From contig NZ_JAJTWU010000010.1 in NCBI RefSeq assembly GCF_021353265.1, positions 272,760 to 336,759 on the forward strand: a stretch of DNA of 64,000 nucleotides. Reading direction: 5' to 3'. The DNA is from Pelomonas cellulosilytica. Lineage in GTDB: Bacteria; Pseudomonadota; Gammaproteobacteria; Burkholderiales; Burkholderiaceae_C. Position numbers and translations under genes: made by a program. This document shows positions 15,811 through 23,816 of the stretch, one piece after another (position 1 is the first letter of the stretch; each line of letters opens with the position of its first letter). The notes under the pieces were generated by a model that was not told the origin of the DNA, ran no database searches, and saw only the letters and a list, made by a program, of their open reading frames with translations.

Positions 15811-16803
15811 TCAACCCCTCGTCCTCGTGCAACGCATGGGCGTGAAGGCGACACCGTGACGCCGGACCGCCGGGCCGCTCTCGACAAAACCGAGCGCACG
15901 ATAGGCTGGCACGGCATTCAGGCTCGCATTGACCGTGTAGGGCTCTTCGGCCGACGCGGGACCAGCTTCGGCCAGCATGCAACGCCACAACGTCCGAGCG
16001 AGTCCACGGCGCTGAAATCCGCGGTCGACGAAGAGGTGGAAGACGTGCCTGGCATCTCGCGACGCGATGAAGCCGAGCAACTCTCCGGTCGGCGCATGCG
16101 CCAACCAGAAGCGATATCGAGCATCGGCAAGGTAGCTCCGTTCCCCGGCCGAGCTGACGGACGCCATGAAGGCCTCGGCCCCTTCGCCTCCAGGATCTGA
16201 CAAAAGCTCCTGCTCATAGCTCGCAATCAGCGCGGCCACCGCGTCAGCATCCTCGGGCCGCCCGCGCCGGATGACTGGCGAAGGCGTGAGGTGCAGGTAG
16301 TAGTAGGTTGTCGAGCAGGGTCGGCCATCGGGCATCAACGCGTAGTTCGGGATATCCCCCGCCCTCTGCCACCCCAGCCGCTCGTAGACCCGCGACGCCT
16401 CGCTGCCCGTGACGGTGTCCAGCACCAGCGTCGTCCGGCCCAGCTCGCGGGCCTTCACTTCCAACGCGCGCAGCAGCCGTTCGGCGATGCCGCGACGGCG
16501 CGCGCCGCGGTGGACCAGCATCTTGCTGACGTCGGCGCGGTGCGGCTGGTTGTCGGGCATGTCGATGACCAGCGACAACGTGCCGCAGATGCGGCCGGTC
16601 TCGTCTTCGGCGACGAACAGATGGCGCTCGCCAGCTGCGACGGCGTCGGCCACGCGGCGCCAGAAGGCCTCCGGCCGCCCCTCGGCCAGCGGCAGCATGA
16701 AGCCCACCGATGCGCCGCCCTCGACGCAGTCACGCAGCACCTCGGCCAGTTCGTCGACATGGGCCAGCGCCTCGGCACTATCGAGTTCACGGATCGTAGT
16801 CAT
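15811..16803 (-). CDS. Tandem GNAT-domain N-acetyltransferase
   Basis: A 330-residue protein with two GNAT folds. The first (about residues 1-175) has the acetyl-CoA loop in VHRGARRRGIAERLLRALE and the C-terminal helix EASRVYERLGWQ. The second (about 180-328) has VDRGFQRRGLARTLWR and NAVPAYRALGF. Such duplicated GNATs usually acetylate small amines or antibiotics; the substrate is unknown. The ATG overlaps the TGA of the XRE-cupin regulator gene (ATGA), so the regulator probably controls this enzyme. Confidence 0.85.
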   Translation of the reverse strand: MTTIRELDSAEALAHVDELAEVLRDCVEGGASVGFMLPLAEGRPEAFWRRVADAVAAGERHLFVAEDETGRICGTLSLVIDMPDNQPHRADVSKMLVHRGARRRGIAERLLRALEVKARELGRTTLVLDTVTGSEASRVYERLGWQRAGDIPNYALMPDGRPCSTTYYYLHLTPSPVIRRGRPEDADAVAALIASYEQELLSDPGGEGAEAFMASVSSAGERSYLADARYRFWLAHAPTGELLGFIASRDARHVFHLFVDRGFQRRGLARTLWRCMLAEAGPASAEEPYTVNASLNAVPAYRALGFVESGPAVRRHGVAFTPMRCTRTRG

Positions 16804-17366
16804 CGCTCGGCTCCAGTGAGTGCAACGAGGTAGCGCGCCGGTCTGGCGCCCGGGTTGTGGAAACTGATCGGCGCGTCCAGCCGCACGGCCAGGCAGTCGC
16901 CGGCCTGCAACTGCCATCGGTCGGCACCGTGGCCGATCTCCATCGTGCCGTCGATCATCCAGATGAGCTGGTGGATGTCGGCATCGCGCGCCGAAGTCTC
17001 GAAGGCCACGCGCTGCCCGGCGGGGAAGATCACGTCCACCAGCTGCAGCGGCGACGCGCCCGGCGGCGACACGTTGCGGCGCACATAGCCCGAAGCCGGG
17101 TCGCTCCACACCGGCTGGTCGGCCACGCGGGCTAGGGGCGACGGGGCGGCGGGCGCCGGGGCGGCCTCAAACATCGAAGCGACGCTTACGCCCAGCGCCG
17201 ACGACAGCTTGTCAAGCACGACGGCCGTCGGGCTGCTCTGGCCGCGCTCGATCAGCGAGATGTTGGAACGGCTGACGCCGCTCTTTTGCGCCAACGCGTC
17301 CAGCGACAGGCCAGCCGCCGCACGCAGCTCGCGCAGGCGGCGCCCGATGAGTTCGGTGATGTCCAT
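16800..17366 (-). CDS. XRE-family transcriptional regulator with C-terminal cupin domain
   Basis: A 188-residue regulator. A helix-turn-helix of the XRE type spans about residues 8-62 (LRELRAAAGLSLDALAQKSGVSRS... split across the helix pair) and a cupin_2 sensor domain spans about 85-185 (HQLIWMIDGTMEI, LQAGDCLAVRLDAPISFHNP). Proteins of this type (PuuR-like) bind small ligands in the cupin and repress adjacent metabolic genes. A perfect palindrome ends directly at the start codon. It is coupled to the downstream GNAT gene. Confidence 0.88.
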   Translation of the reverse strand: MDITELIGRRLRELRAAAGLSLDALAQKSGVSRSNISLIERGQSSPTAVVLDKLSSALGVSVASMFEAAPAPAAPSPLARVADQPVWSDPASGYVRRNVSPPGASPLQLVDVIFPAGQRVAFETSARDADIHQLIWMIDGTMEIGHGADRWQLQAGDCLAVRLDAPISFHNPGARPARYLVALTGAER

Positions 17367-17386
17367 TCCTCCAGTTTACTGGAGGA
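17367..17386. promoter_or_regulatory. Perfect palindrome, probable operator of the XRE-cupin regulator
   Basis: TCCTCCAGT (17367-17375) and ACTGGAGGA (17378-17386) form nine-base arms around a central TT. The palindrome abuts the ATG of the XRE gene and contains the only Shine-Dalgarno-like sequence for it (GGAGGA on the minus strand). This fits autorepression by the XRE protein. Confidence 0.65.
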
Positions 17387-17394
17387 CAAATCCA

Positions 17395-18390
17395 TCAAAC
17401 TGGAATGGCCCGCTCCACCGCGCTGCGCCAGGCCGGGTCGGGCCACTGGCGGTCCAGCCGCCATGCCGCGTGCGTGAGCTTGATGACGTGCAAGTCGTTA
17501 TGGGCACAGGCCGCCGCGATCAACGCCGGCCAGGGGCGGCTGGGCGAGTTGCCCAGCGCGAACGACGGTGTGGCGCCGCTGGCGAGCAGGCCGGCGGCAG
17601 CGGCCACGCTGAAACCATGCGGCAGCTCGGAGGTGGGCCACCAGGGCTGCAGCACGCTCATCGCATGGCTTGCGGTCAGCAGGTGCAGCACGGTGAAGTT
17701 CCCGCTGGCAGCGTAGGTACGGGCCGCCAGCAGCGCGAGGTCGCGCAGCGAGTCGGGCCCGGTCTGCAGCCGGCCGGCGACGGCGGCGAAGCCGGGCGTA
17801 CCGCCCCAGGCCTGCATGCGGTCGGCGATGAAGCTGCCGACCGGGTAGGCGGGGCGGAGCAGCGACCTCAGCGCCTGCAGCCAGCCGGCCAGCGCCAGCG
17901 GGGCGCCGTCCGCCACCGCCAGCGGCGTGAAGTGCGACGCCCAATGCGCCAACCCCGCGGCCAGTTCGCCGTCATGGCCGGCCAGCACCGCGTGGCCTGT
18001 GCGGATCAGGCCATGGAAGGCGATCGCGCCGGCCCCCGGCAGCAGCACCGCCAACGCCTCGCGCAGTGCCGCGTCCGCTCCCACGTCGGCGATGCGGCCG
18101 GCAAAGTGCGATCGCCAGGCGGCGTCGCGGTCGGGCCGGCCCAGGTCGCGTGAGGCGTCGCTGCGCGCCGGCCACGCCACGGCCTGCGGTTCAAGATGAG
18201 ACTCCTCGGCCTCGGTGAAGGCCTGCAGCCGGCCGGTCGACGCGCCCAGCTCCAGCAACGCCTGCTGGGCCATAGGCAGGTGATTGCTCATCCGTTCGAG
18301 ATAGGTGGCGGACCAGGCCCGGCCGGCATCGAGCAGGTGGTGCAGCTGGGCCGGCGTGGCGGGCGTGAAGGTGGCAGTCTCGGGCGACAT
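17395..18390 (-). CDS. Questin oxidase-like protein (DUF4243 family)
   Basis: A 331-residue soluble protein beginning MSPETATF. It contains the segments AFHGLIRTGHAVLAG and TYAASGNFTVLHLLTASHAM, which match the questin-oxidase-like family. The family is named for a fungal Baeyer-Villiger-type oxygenase that opens the anthraquinone questin. No signal peptide is visible. The ATG at 18390 has a GAGG site just upstream. It is transcribed divergently from soxR, and a near-consensus SoxR box lies in its promoter region. A role in quinone oxidation or detoxification is inferred from that context. Confidence 0.8.
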   Translation of the reverse strand: MSPETATFTPATPAQLHHLLDAGRAWSATYLERMSNHLPMAQQALLELGASTGRLQAFTEAEESHLEPQAVAWPARSDASRDLGRPDRDAAWRSHFAGRIADVGADAALREALAVLLPGAGAIAFHGLIRTGHAVLAGHDGELAAGLAHWASHFTPLAVADGAPLALAGWLQALRSLLRPAYPVGSFIADRMQAWGGTPGFAAVAGRLQTGPDSLRDLALLAARTYAASGNFTVLHLLTASHAMSVLQPWWPTSELPHGFSVAAAAGLLASGATPSFALGNSPSRPWPALIAAACAHNDLHVIKLTHAAWRLDRQWPDPAWRSAVERAIPV

Positions 18391-18420
18391 GGGAGCCTCG
18401 GGTCGTGGGAACATGGCGCC

Positions 18421-18900
18421 ATGCTCGAAGTTGAAGTTGACTTGAAGTCAAGCGCGGTGTTGCTGACCATCGGCCAGCTGGCGCGCCGCGCGGGCGTCGC
18501 GACCAGCGCCTTGCGCTTCTACGAGGCCGAGGGCCTGATCGCCGCCACGCGCAGCGCGGGTGGCCATCGTCAGTACCCGCGGCATGTGCTGCGCCGCGTG
18601 GCCTTCATCCGGGCGGCCCAGGTGGTGGGGCTGACGCTGCCGCAGATCAGAGCCGCGCTGGCTACGCTGCCCGATGGCCGCACGCCCAACAAGGCGGACT
18701 GGACGCGGCTGTCGGCCCAGTGGACGCCGCTGCTTGACGAGCGCATCGCCGCGCTTCAGCAACTGCGCGAGCGGCTCACCGGCTGCATCGGCTGCGGCTG
18801 CCTGTCGCTGAAGGCCTGCGCGCTGTACAACCCGGCGGACGTCAAGCGCGAGGAAGGCCCGGGGCCACGCCTGCTGAAACTGCATCCAAACTCCCCCTGA
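18421..18900 (+). CDS. soxR: Redox-sensitive transcriptional regulator SoxR
   Basis: A MerR-family regulator of 159 residues. The winged HTH is in LTIGQLARRAGVATSALRFY, followed by a dimerisation helix. The [2Fe-2S] motif CIGCGCLSLKAC has cysteines 122, 125, 127 and 133 (C-x2-C-x-C-x5-C). Oxidation of the cluster by redox-cycling compounds activates target promoters. Start choice is open: ATG 18421 puts the SoxR box inside the gene, whereas GTG 18457 would give a 147-residue protein starting VLLTIGQL and leave the operator outside. I give the longer form but think the shorter plausible. Confidence 0.9.
   Translation: MLEVEVDLKSSAVLLTIGQLARRAGVATSALRFYEAEGLIAATRSAGGHRQYPRHVLRRVAFIRAAQVVGLTLPQIRAALATLPDGRTPNKADWTRLSAQWTPLLDERIAALQQLRERLTGCIGCGCLSLKACALYNPADVKREEGPGPRLLKLHPNSP
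18432..18445. promoter_or_regulatory. SoxR box between the questin-oxidase-like gene and soxR
   Basis: TGAAGTTGACTTGA matches the TCAAGTTRACTTGA SoxR-box core at 13 of 14 positions. On the minus strand it lies inside the 19-base spacer between TTGACT (18451-18446) and GAGCAT (18426-18421), the long-spacer layout typical of MerR-family promoters. A second perfect palindrome with 7-base arms, TTGACTTGAAGTCAA, overlaps it at 18437-18451. Confidence 0.7.
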
Positions 18901-18991
18901 TTGCTGGTGGCACGCGCGGAGCCGCCCTGGCCTTGATTAACATGCCGCCGCCAGCGGCCAGCCCAAGGCGCTGAGTTATCAGGGAGAAGTC

Positions 18992-21595
18992 ATGATCAAG
19001 AAGATTCGGCACGCGGCCGCCGCATGCCTGGGAGCAGCTTTGCTCGCGTTGAGCGCCTGTGGCGGCGGTGCCGGCAGCAGCGCACCTTCCACGGCGCCCG
19101 CTGCCGCGGAACCTCCGACGGCCGTCATCCGCGCAACGGCGCTGGCGGCGACAGGCACGAGCAACGCCACGGTGCAGGCGCCCGTCGGCAGCACCCTGAC
19201 GCTCGACGGAAGCAGCAGCACTGCCGCCGGCAGCATCAGCAGCTATCTGTGGACGGTGAGCGCCAAACCCGCAGGAAGCACGGCTGCACTGCAGAACGCC
19301 ACCGCAGCGACTGCGACGTTCGTCCCCGACGTCGCGGGTAACTACCAGTTCACGCTGCAGGTCGGCGCCAACGGCACGACCGCCAGCACCGTGCTGCCCG
19401 TGACCGTCACGGCGGCCGTGCCGGTCGTGAACGTCGATGCCGCGGTGAACTTCGCCGGGCCGGTGAGCAACCGCCCGACCCAGTCGGTGTCGGCCGGTTC
19501 CGTCGTGACTCTCGATGGCGCGGGTAGCACGGACGCGAATGGCGGTGCGGTGACGCTCGCGTTCACGCTGCTTTCGGCGCCCAGCGGCAGCACTGCGAAG
19601 CTGTCGTCCACCAGCACGACGGCCCGGTTGACGCCCGATGTCGTGGGTACCTACCAGGTCCGCGTGCGCGCAACGTCGCTGTCCGGTCTCTACGCCGATG
19701 CCGTGCATACATTTGACGTCGGCAATCTCGCGCCGACCGTCGTCGTGTCGAGCAGCGTGTCGACAGTGTCGGCCAGCAGCAGCCTGGACGCTCCGGTGGG
19801 CAGCCTTGTGTCGCTGGACGGCGGCGGCAGCTATGCGCCAAGCGGCAGCGCCGACAGCAGCTGGTCAGTCGTGGACAAGCCGTGGGGCAGCGCGCTCACG
19901 CAGCTCATCAACGTGTCGCCAACCGCCATCAGCTTCGTGCCCGACGCGGCAGGCTCGTACACGCTGCAATTCGCGGTGCTGGACCGCATCACCGGCGCGT
20001 CGGCCTTCCATCGGGTCACCGTCAAGGCCGCCTTCGGCCCCATTGCCGTCGTTTCCGCCAGCGCTGCCCCGGTGGCCCAGGCCGGCGGGCCTAGCTATGT
20101 GGCCGTCGTCGGCAGCGCCATCACGCTGCGTGGCAGCGGCAGCCAGGATCCTGCCGGCGGCGCGCTGACCTACAGCTGGACGCTCGATACGCGCCCCGCC
20201 GGCAGCACGACCACGCTCAGCGATGCAGGCACCGCCACGCCGAGCTTCACGCCGGACCGGGACGGGCGCTACTCGGCCACGCTGACGGTCACCAATGCTG
20301 CGGGGCTGCGCGCCGTGCAGTCGGTCAACGTCGACGTCGGCAATCGCCCGCCTGTCGTCGTGCTCGACCGCAGCCAGGCCATGGTGCTGCTGGGCGGCAA
20401 CATCACGGCCTCAGCGGCCAGCAGCTACAGCAGGAACAACAACGGCACGCTGACCTACAGCTGGGCGCTGGACACCCGCCCGGCGGGCTCCAATGCCAGC
20501 CCCGCAACGACCAACACAGCCACGCTGAATCTGACGCCTGACGTGCCGGGCGACTACTACGCGTCCGTCACGGTCAGCGACGGCCAGGTCAGCGCGGTGG
20601 CCGGTGTGAGCATCAGCGTGCTGAGCGCCACGGCCGGCACGGTGCCGCTGGCGTACAAGCCGTTGCTGATGCGCTTCAGCCGCTCGCAGAACAAGCTCGT
20701 CGTCGTCTCGGCCAATCCCAACCAGCTGCACCTCGTCGACCCGTCGGCCGGCACTGACCTGGCGATTGCGCTGCCGACAGCCGTCAAGGCGCTGTCGCTG
20801 TCTGCCGATGGACGGCTGGCAGGGGTGCTCTATGAAGGCAGCGTGAGCCTGGTCGATGTGGCAGCGGGCACGCTGCTGAACACGACGAGCACGAACGGTA
20901 CGCAGACCGAGGTGCTCACCGCCAACTCCGGAATCGTGTTCGTCATGGGGCAGTCCTCTGGCTCGTACGGGAACCAGCCCATCACGGCCATCAACGCCCG
21001 GACCGGGGCGATACTCGGCAACAACGGTCCGTACTACTCGGGCTACTACGGCGTCACGCGAGGCGTGCTGTCGGAGTCACTCGGACGGGCGTACCTCTTG
21101 CCAGACGGATATGGCTCAACCTCGTGGACGGCCGTCAATGTAGCCAACGGCAGCTTCCCCGGCAGCACGGGGGGTACGCCGTCGTCCGCCACAGGCGACT
21201 ATTCGATGACCAACCCTTTGTGGCTGTCGACGGACGAATCGCTGCTGTTCTCCGCCCGAGGCAACTACTTCCGGACGTCGGACCTGCAGTACTTGGGTAC
21301 GCTGGGTGGCCCCGTGCTGTCGGTGAGCCACAGCGCCACGGCCGCCGAGGCGATCGCCATCGTGAATGCGGCTCCCAATGGCAGCTACTCGCCGCAGTAC
21401 CCCGAGGTGCTCAAGCGCTTTACCGGCTCGCTGCTGTTCCCCGCCGGGGACATCCGGTTGCCCGTGATCGGTGGGACGCAGTCCTATGGCATCGCCGTGT
21501 TCCACGCCAGCGACGACAGACGCGTGGCGGTGGTGCAGACGGGCAGCAGCGACACGCAGGCCAGCGGCGTGCAGTACTTCCTCGTGGTGCGCTGA
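18992..21595 (+). CDS. Large PKD/Ig-repeat lipoprotein with propeller-like C terminus
   Basis: An 867-residue exported lipoprotein. The signal ends in lipobox LSAC (Cys 22), followed by glycines and serines. Five PKD-like repeats of ~95-105 residues fill about 45-550 (recurring GS.VTLDG.GS, Y.W.L, FTPD..G.Y). The last ~300 residues contain repeated strands such as NKLVVVSANPNQLHLVDP, ADGRLAGVLYEGSVSLVD and DESLLFSARG, which look like a YVTN/beta-propeller. It is probably displayed in the outer membrane as an adhesion or glycan-binding protein (inference). AGGGAGAAG precedes the ATG. Confidence 0.85.
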   Translation: MIKKIRHAAAACLGAALLALSACGGGAGSSAPSTAPAAAEPPTAVIRATALAATGTSNATVQAPVGSTLTLDGSSSTAAGSISSYLWTVSAKPAGSTAALQNATAATATFVPDVAGNYQFTLQVGANGTTASTVLPVTVTAAVPVVNVDAAVNFAGPVSNRPTQSVSAGSVVTLDGAGSTDANGGAVTLAFTLLSAPSGSTAKLSSTSTTARLTPDVVGTYQVRVRATSLSGLYADAVHTFDVGNLAPTVVVSSSVSTVSASSSLDAPVGSLVSLDGGGSYAPSGSADSSWSVVDKPWGSALTQLINVSPTAISFVPDAAGSYTLQFAVLDRITGASAFHRVTVKAAFGPIAVVSASAAPVAQAGGPSYVAVVGSAITLRGSGSQDPAGGALTYSWTLDTRPAGSTTTLSDAGTATPSFTPDRDGRYSATLTVTNAAGLRAVQSVNVDVGNRPPVVVLDRSQAMVLLGGNITASAASSYSRNNNGTLTYSWALDTRPAGSNASPATTNTATLNLTPDVPGDYYASVTVSDGQVSAVAGVSISVLSATAGTVPLAYKPLLMRFSRSQNKLVVVSANPNQLHLVDPSAGTDLAIALPTAVKALSLSADGRLAGVLYEGSVSLVDVAAGTLLNTTSTNGTQTEVLTANSGIVFVMGQSSGSYGNQPITAINARTGAILGNNGPYYSGYYGVTRGVLSESLGRAYLLPDGYGSTSWTAVNVANGSFPGSTGGTPSSATGDYSMTNPLWLSTDESLLFSARGNYFRTSDLQYLGTLGGPVLSVSHSATAAEAIAIVNAAPNGSYSPQYPEVLKRFTGSLLFPAGDIRLPVIGGTQSYGIAVFHASDDRRVAVVQTGSSDTQASGVQYFLVVR

Positions 21596-21602
21596 AGCCG
21601 CG

Positions 21603-21628
21603 GCCGAGCCTCCGGGAGGGGGCTCGGC
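21603..21628 (+). terminator. Stem-loop after the PKD lipoprotein gene
   Basis: GCCGAGCC (21603-21610) pairs with GGCTCGGC (21621-21628) eight bases after the stop codon. No T-run follows, so it may stabilise the 3' end or act with Rho rather than be an intrinsic terminator. Confidence 0.45.
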
Positions 21629-21742
21629 GCCGCCTGGCTCGACGTAGCGCGAAGGCGGCCCACGCGATTGCTTGACCTTCCTCAGACCGGGGAAGGCCAC
21701 TTCCCGGCGAAAATATGGGGTTAACCCACAAACCTGATCGCC

Positions 21743-22519
21743 ATGAGTGCCTTCCACGAAGAGACCGTCTTGACCGTCCACCACTGGACGGACCGCCTGT
21801 TCAGCTTCACGACCACGCGCGACCAGGCGCTGCGGTTCTCCAATGGTCACTTCACGATGATTGGGCTGAAGGGCGACAACGGCAAGCCGCTGCTGCGCGC
21901 GTACTCCATCGTCAGCGCGAACTACGAGGAAAACCTCGAGTTCCTGAGCATCAAGGTGCCGGACGGCCCGCTGACGTCCAAGCTGCAGCACATCAAGCCG
22001 GGCGACAAGATCATCGTCGGCCGCAAGCCCACCGGCACGCTGCTGATCGACTACCTGCTGCCGGGCAAGCGCCTGTACCTGCTGGGCAGCGGCACGGGCT
22101 TGGCTCCGTTCATCAGCATCGCGCGCGACCCTGTGACGTACGAGCGCTTCGAGAAGGTCATCGTCGTGCACGGCGTGCGCGAGGTGGCCGAGCTGGCCTA
22201 CCACGACCACCTGGCGATGGACCTGCCCAAGCACGAGTTCCTCGGCGAGTTCGCGAGCGAGCAGCTGATGTACTACCCCACCGTCACGCGCGAGCCCTAC
22301 CGGAACATGGGGCGCATCACCGACCTGATCCAGACCGGCAAGCTGCAGGCTGACCTGGGCCTGCCGCCGCTGAACCCGGAGGAAGACCGCATCATGCTGT
22401 GCGGCAGCCCGGCGCTGCTGCGCGACATGAAGCAGATGCTGGAGATCCGCGGCTTCAAGGAAGGCAGCACGACGACGCCGGGCGATTACGTCATCGAGCG
22501 CGCTTTCGTCGAGCAGTGA
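21743..22519 (+). CDS. fpr: Ferredoxin-NADP reductase
   Basis: A 258-residue FNR-type flavoprotein. The FAD-binding segment is LLRAYSIVSANYEE (RxYS motif), the NADP-binding loop is LLGSGTGLAPFISI, and the C terminus is EGSTTTPGDYVIERAFVEQ, as in bacterial Fpr proteins. It exchanges electrons between NADP(H) and ferredoxin or flavodoxin and is often part of oxidative-stress defence. It stands alone on the plus strand after the lipoprotein. Confidence 0.93.
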   Translation: MSAFHEETVLTVHHWTDRLFSFTTTRDQALRFSNGHFTMIGLKGDNGKPLLRAYSIVSANYEENLEFLSIKVPDGPLTSKLQHIKPGDKIIVGRKPTGTLLIDYLLPGKRLYLLGSGTGLAPFISIARDPVTYERFEKVIVVHGVREVAELAYHDHLAMDLPKHEFLGEFASEQLMYYPTVTREPYRNMGRITDLIQTGKLQADLGLPPLNPEEDRIMLCGSPALLRDMKQMLEIRGFKEGSTTTPGDYVIERAFVEQ

Positions 22520-22691
22520 CGCGCCGGCCGTCGCGGGAGCGGCGGCCCACCATCGCCGGCCCCACCATTGCCGGCATCAGGAATGCATAAGTCCGGCGTG
22601 CCTGTGGCCGGGTGATTCGTGACTTTCGGCGCCGCCGGCAGAGCGGGCACACTCCGCACCTGTCGAAACCGGCAGGAGGCTGGAAGCACCG

Positions 22692-23816
22692 ATGAACACC
22701 CCCAAGCGCATCGCCGGCACGCTCGTCGTGTTGGCCTTGTTCGGTGGCGCCCTGTTCTGGGCATTGCGCAGCGAGCACCAGACCCAGACCCTTGAACACG
22801 AGCAGACCGTCATCGCGCAGACGTCGCCGCTGAAGGGCCTCATCGCGGTCGACGTCGAGCCGTTCTTCAAGGACGAGCGCGTCACCCGGCTGCTGGCCAG
22901 CGAGCGGCTGCCAGTACAGGCGGTGCGCGTCGGCAGCCGCGACATGGCGGCCAAGCTGGGCGAGGCGCCGGACTTCTTCCTCGCCAGCGGCGTGGTGGCT
23001 GCCAACATGATCCTGGACGCCGCGCGCAAGGCCAACAAGCCGGCGACCCAGAGCTCTCCCTTCCACACGCCGCTGGTCGTGGCCTCCTGGGAGCCGGTGG
23101 CCAAGATCCTCGTCGCCAACCAGATGGCCAAGCCGATGGCGCCCAAGGTCTACGGCCTGGACATGGAGAAGCTGACCGAGGCGATGCTGGCCAGGAAGCG
23201 CTGGCGCGACCTGAAGGACAGCGGCGAGTACGCCGTGTCGCGGAGCGTGCTGGTGTCGACGACGGACATCCGCCGCAGCAACTCGGCCGCGATGTACCTC
23301 GCGCTGACGTCGCAGGCGCTCAACGGCGAGGTCGTCAGCGACCGCGCGCGCGGCAACGAGCTGGCCGTGAAGCTGGCTGAGCTGTTCAAGCGCCAGGGCT
23401 TCCAGGAGAACTACGTCAACGGCGCCTTCGACGACTACCTCGCCATCGGCATGGGCAAGACGCCGCTGGCCTTCATCTACGAGAACCAGATGCTGGCGCA
23501 GGCCCAGAAGCCCGGCGGCAGCTTGCGACCGGAGATGGTGCTGATGTACCCGCAGCCGACCATCGTCAACAAGTGGGTCGTCGTCGCGATGACCGAGCGC
23601 GGCAAGCGGCTGGCCGAACTGCTTGCGACGAACAAGGAGCTGCAGGCTGTAGCGCTGGAGCAGGGCTTCCGCACCGGTGACCCGGCCGCCTTCGCCGCCG
23701 CCGCCAAGCAAGCCGGCCTGGCCGTGGACACGCAATTGCGCCAGGTCGTCGACCCGCCGGGCTTCGACCTGATGTTCGAGATGATCGACACCGTCAGCCG
23801 GGAGATGAACCAATGA
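22692..23816 (+). CDS. Membrane-anchored periplasmic-binding-fold protein, first gene of the TelA operon
   Basis: A 374-residue protein with an N-terminal TM anchor (about 7-26) and a body that reads like a type II periplasmic binding fold: an early strand LIAVDVEPFF, then VVASWEPVAKILVANQMAKP, and a mid-protein STTDIRRSNSAAMYLALTS segment that parallels the SNPATSNQGFMALLG segment of the next gene. I do not recognise a named family. AGGAGG lies about nine bases upstream of the ATG. Its last four bases (ATGA) overlap the next start, so the operon is translationally coupled from the first junction. Confidence 0.7.
   Translation: MNTPKRIAGTLVVLALFGGALFWALRSEHQTQTLEHEQTVIAQTSPLKGLIAVDVEPFFKDERVTRLLASERLPVQAVRVGSRDMAAKLGEAPDFFLASGVVAANMILDAARKANKPATQSSPFHTPLVVASWEPVAKILVANQMAKPMAPKVYGLDMEKLTEAMLARKRWRDLKDSGEYAVSRSVLVSTTDIRRSNSAAMYLALTSQALNGEVVSDRARGNELAVKLAELFKRQGFQENYVNGAFDDYLAIGMGKTPLAFIYENQMLAQAQKPGGSLRPEMVLMYPQPTIVNKWVVVAMTERGKRLAELLATNKELQAVALEQGFRTGDPAAFAAAAKQAGLAVDTQLRQVVDPPGFDLMFEMIDTVSREMNQ

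Noticed and set aside
22520..22691. Imperfect repeats of GCCGGC-type motifs before the TelA operon
   Set aside because: Short GC-rich repeats are expected by chance at this base composition; no stem with a T-tail was found.
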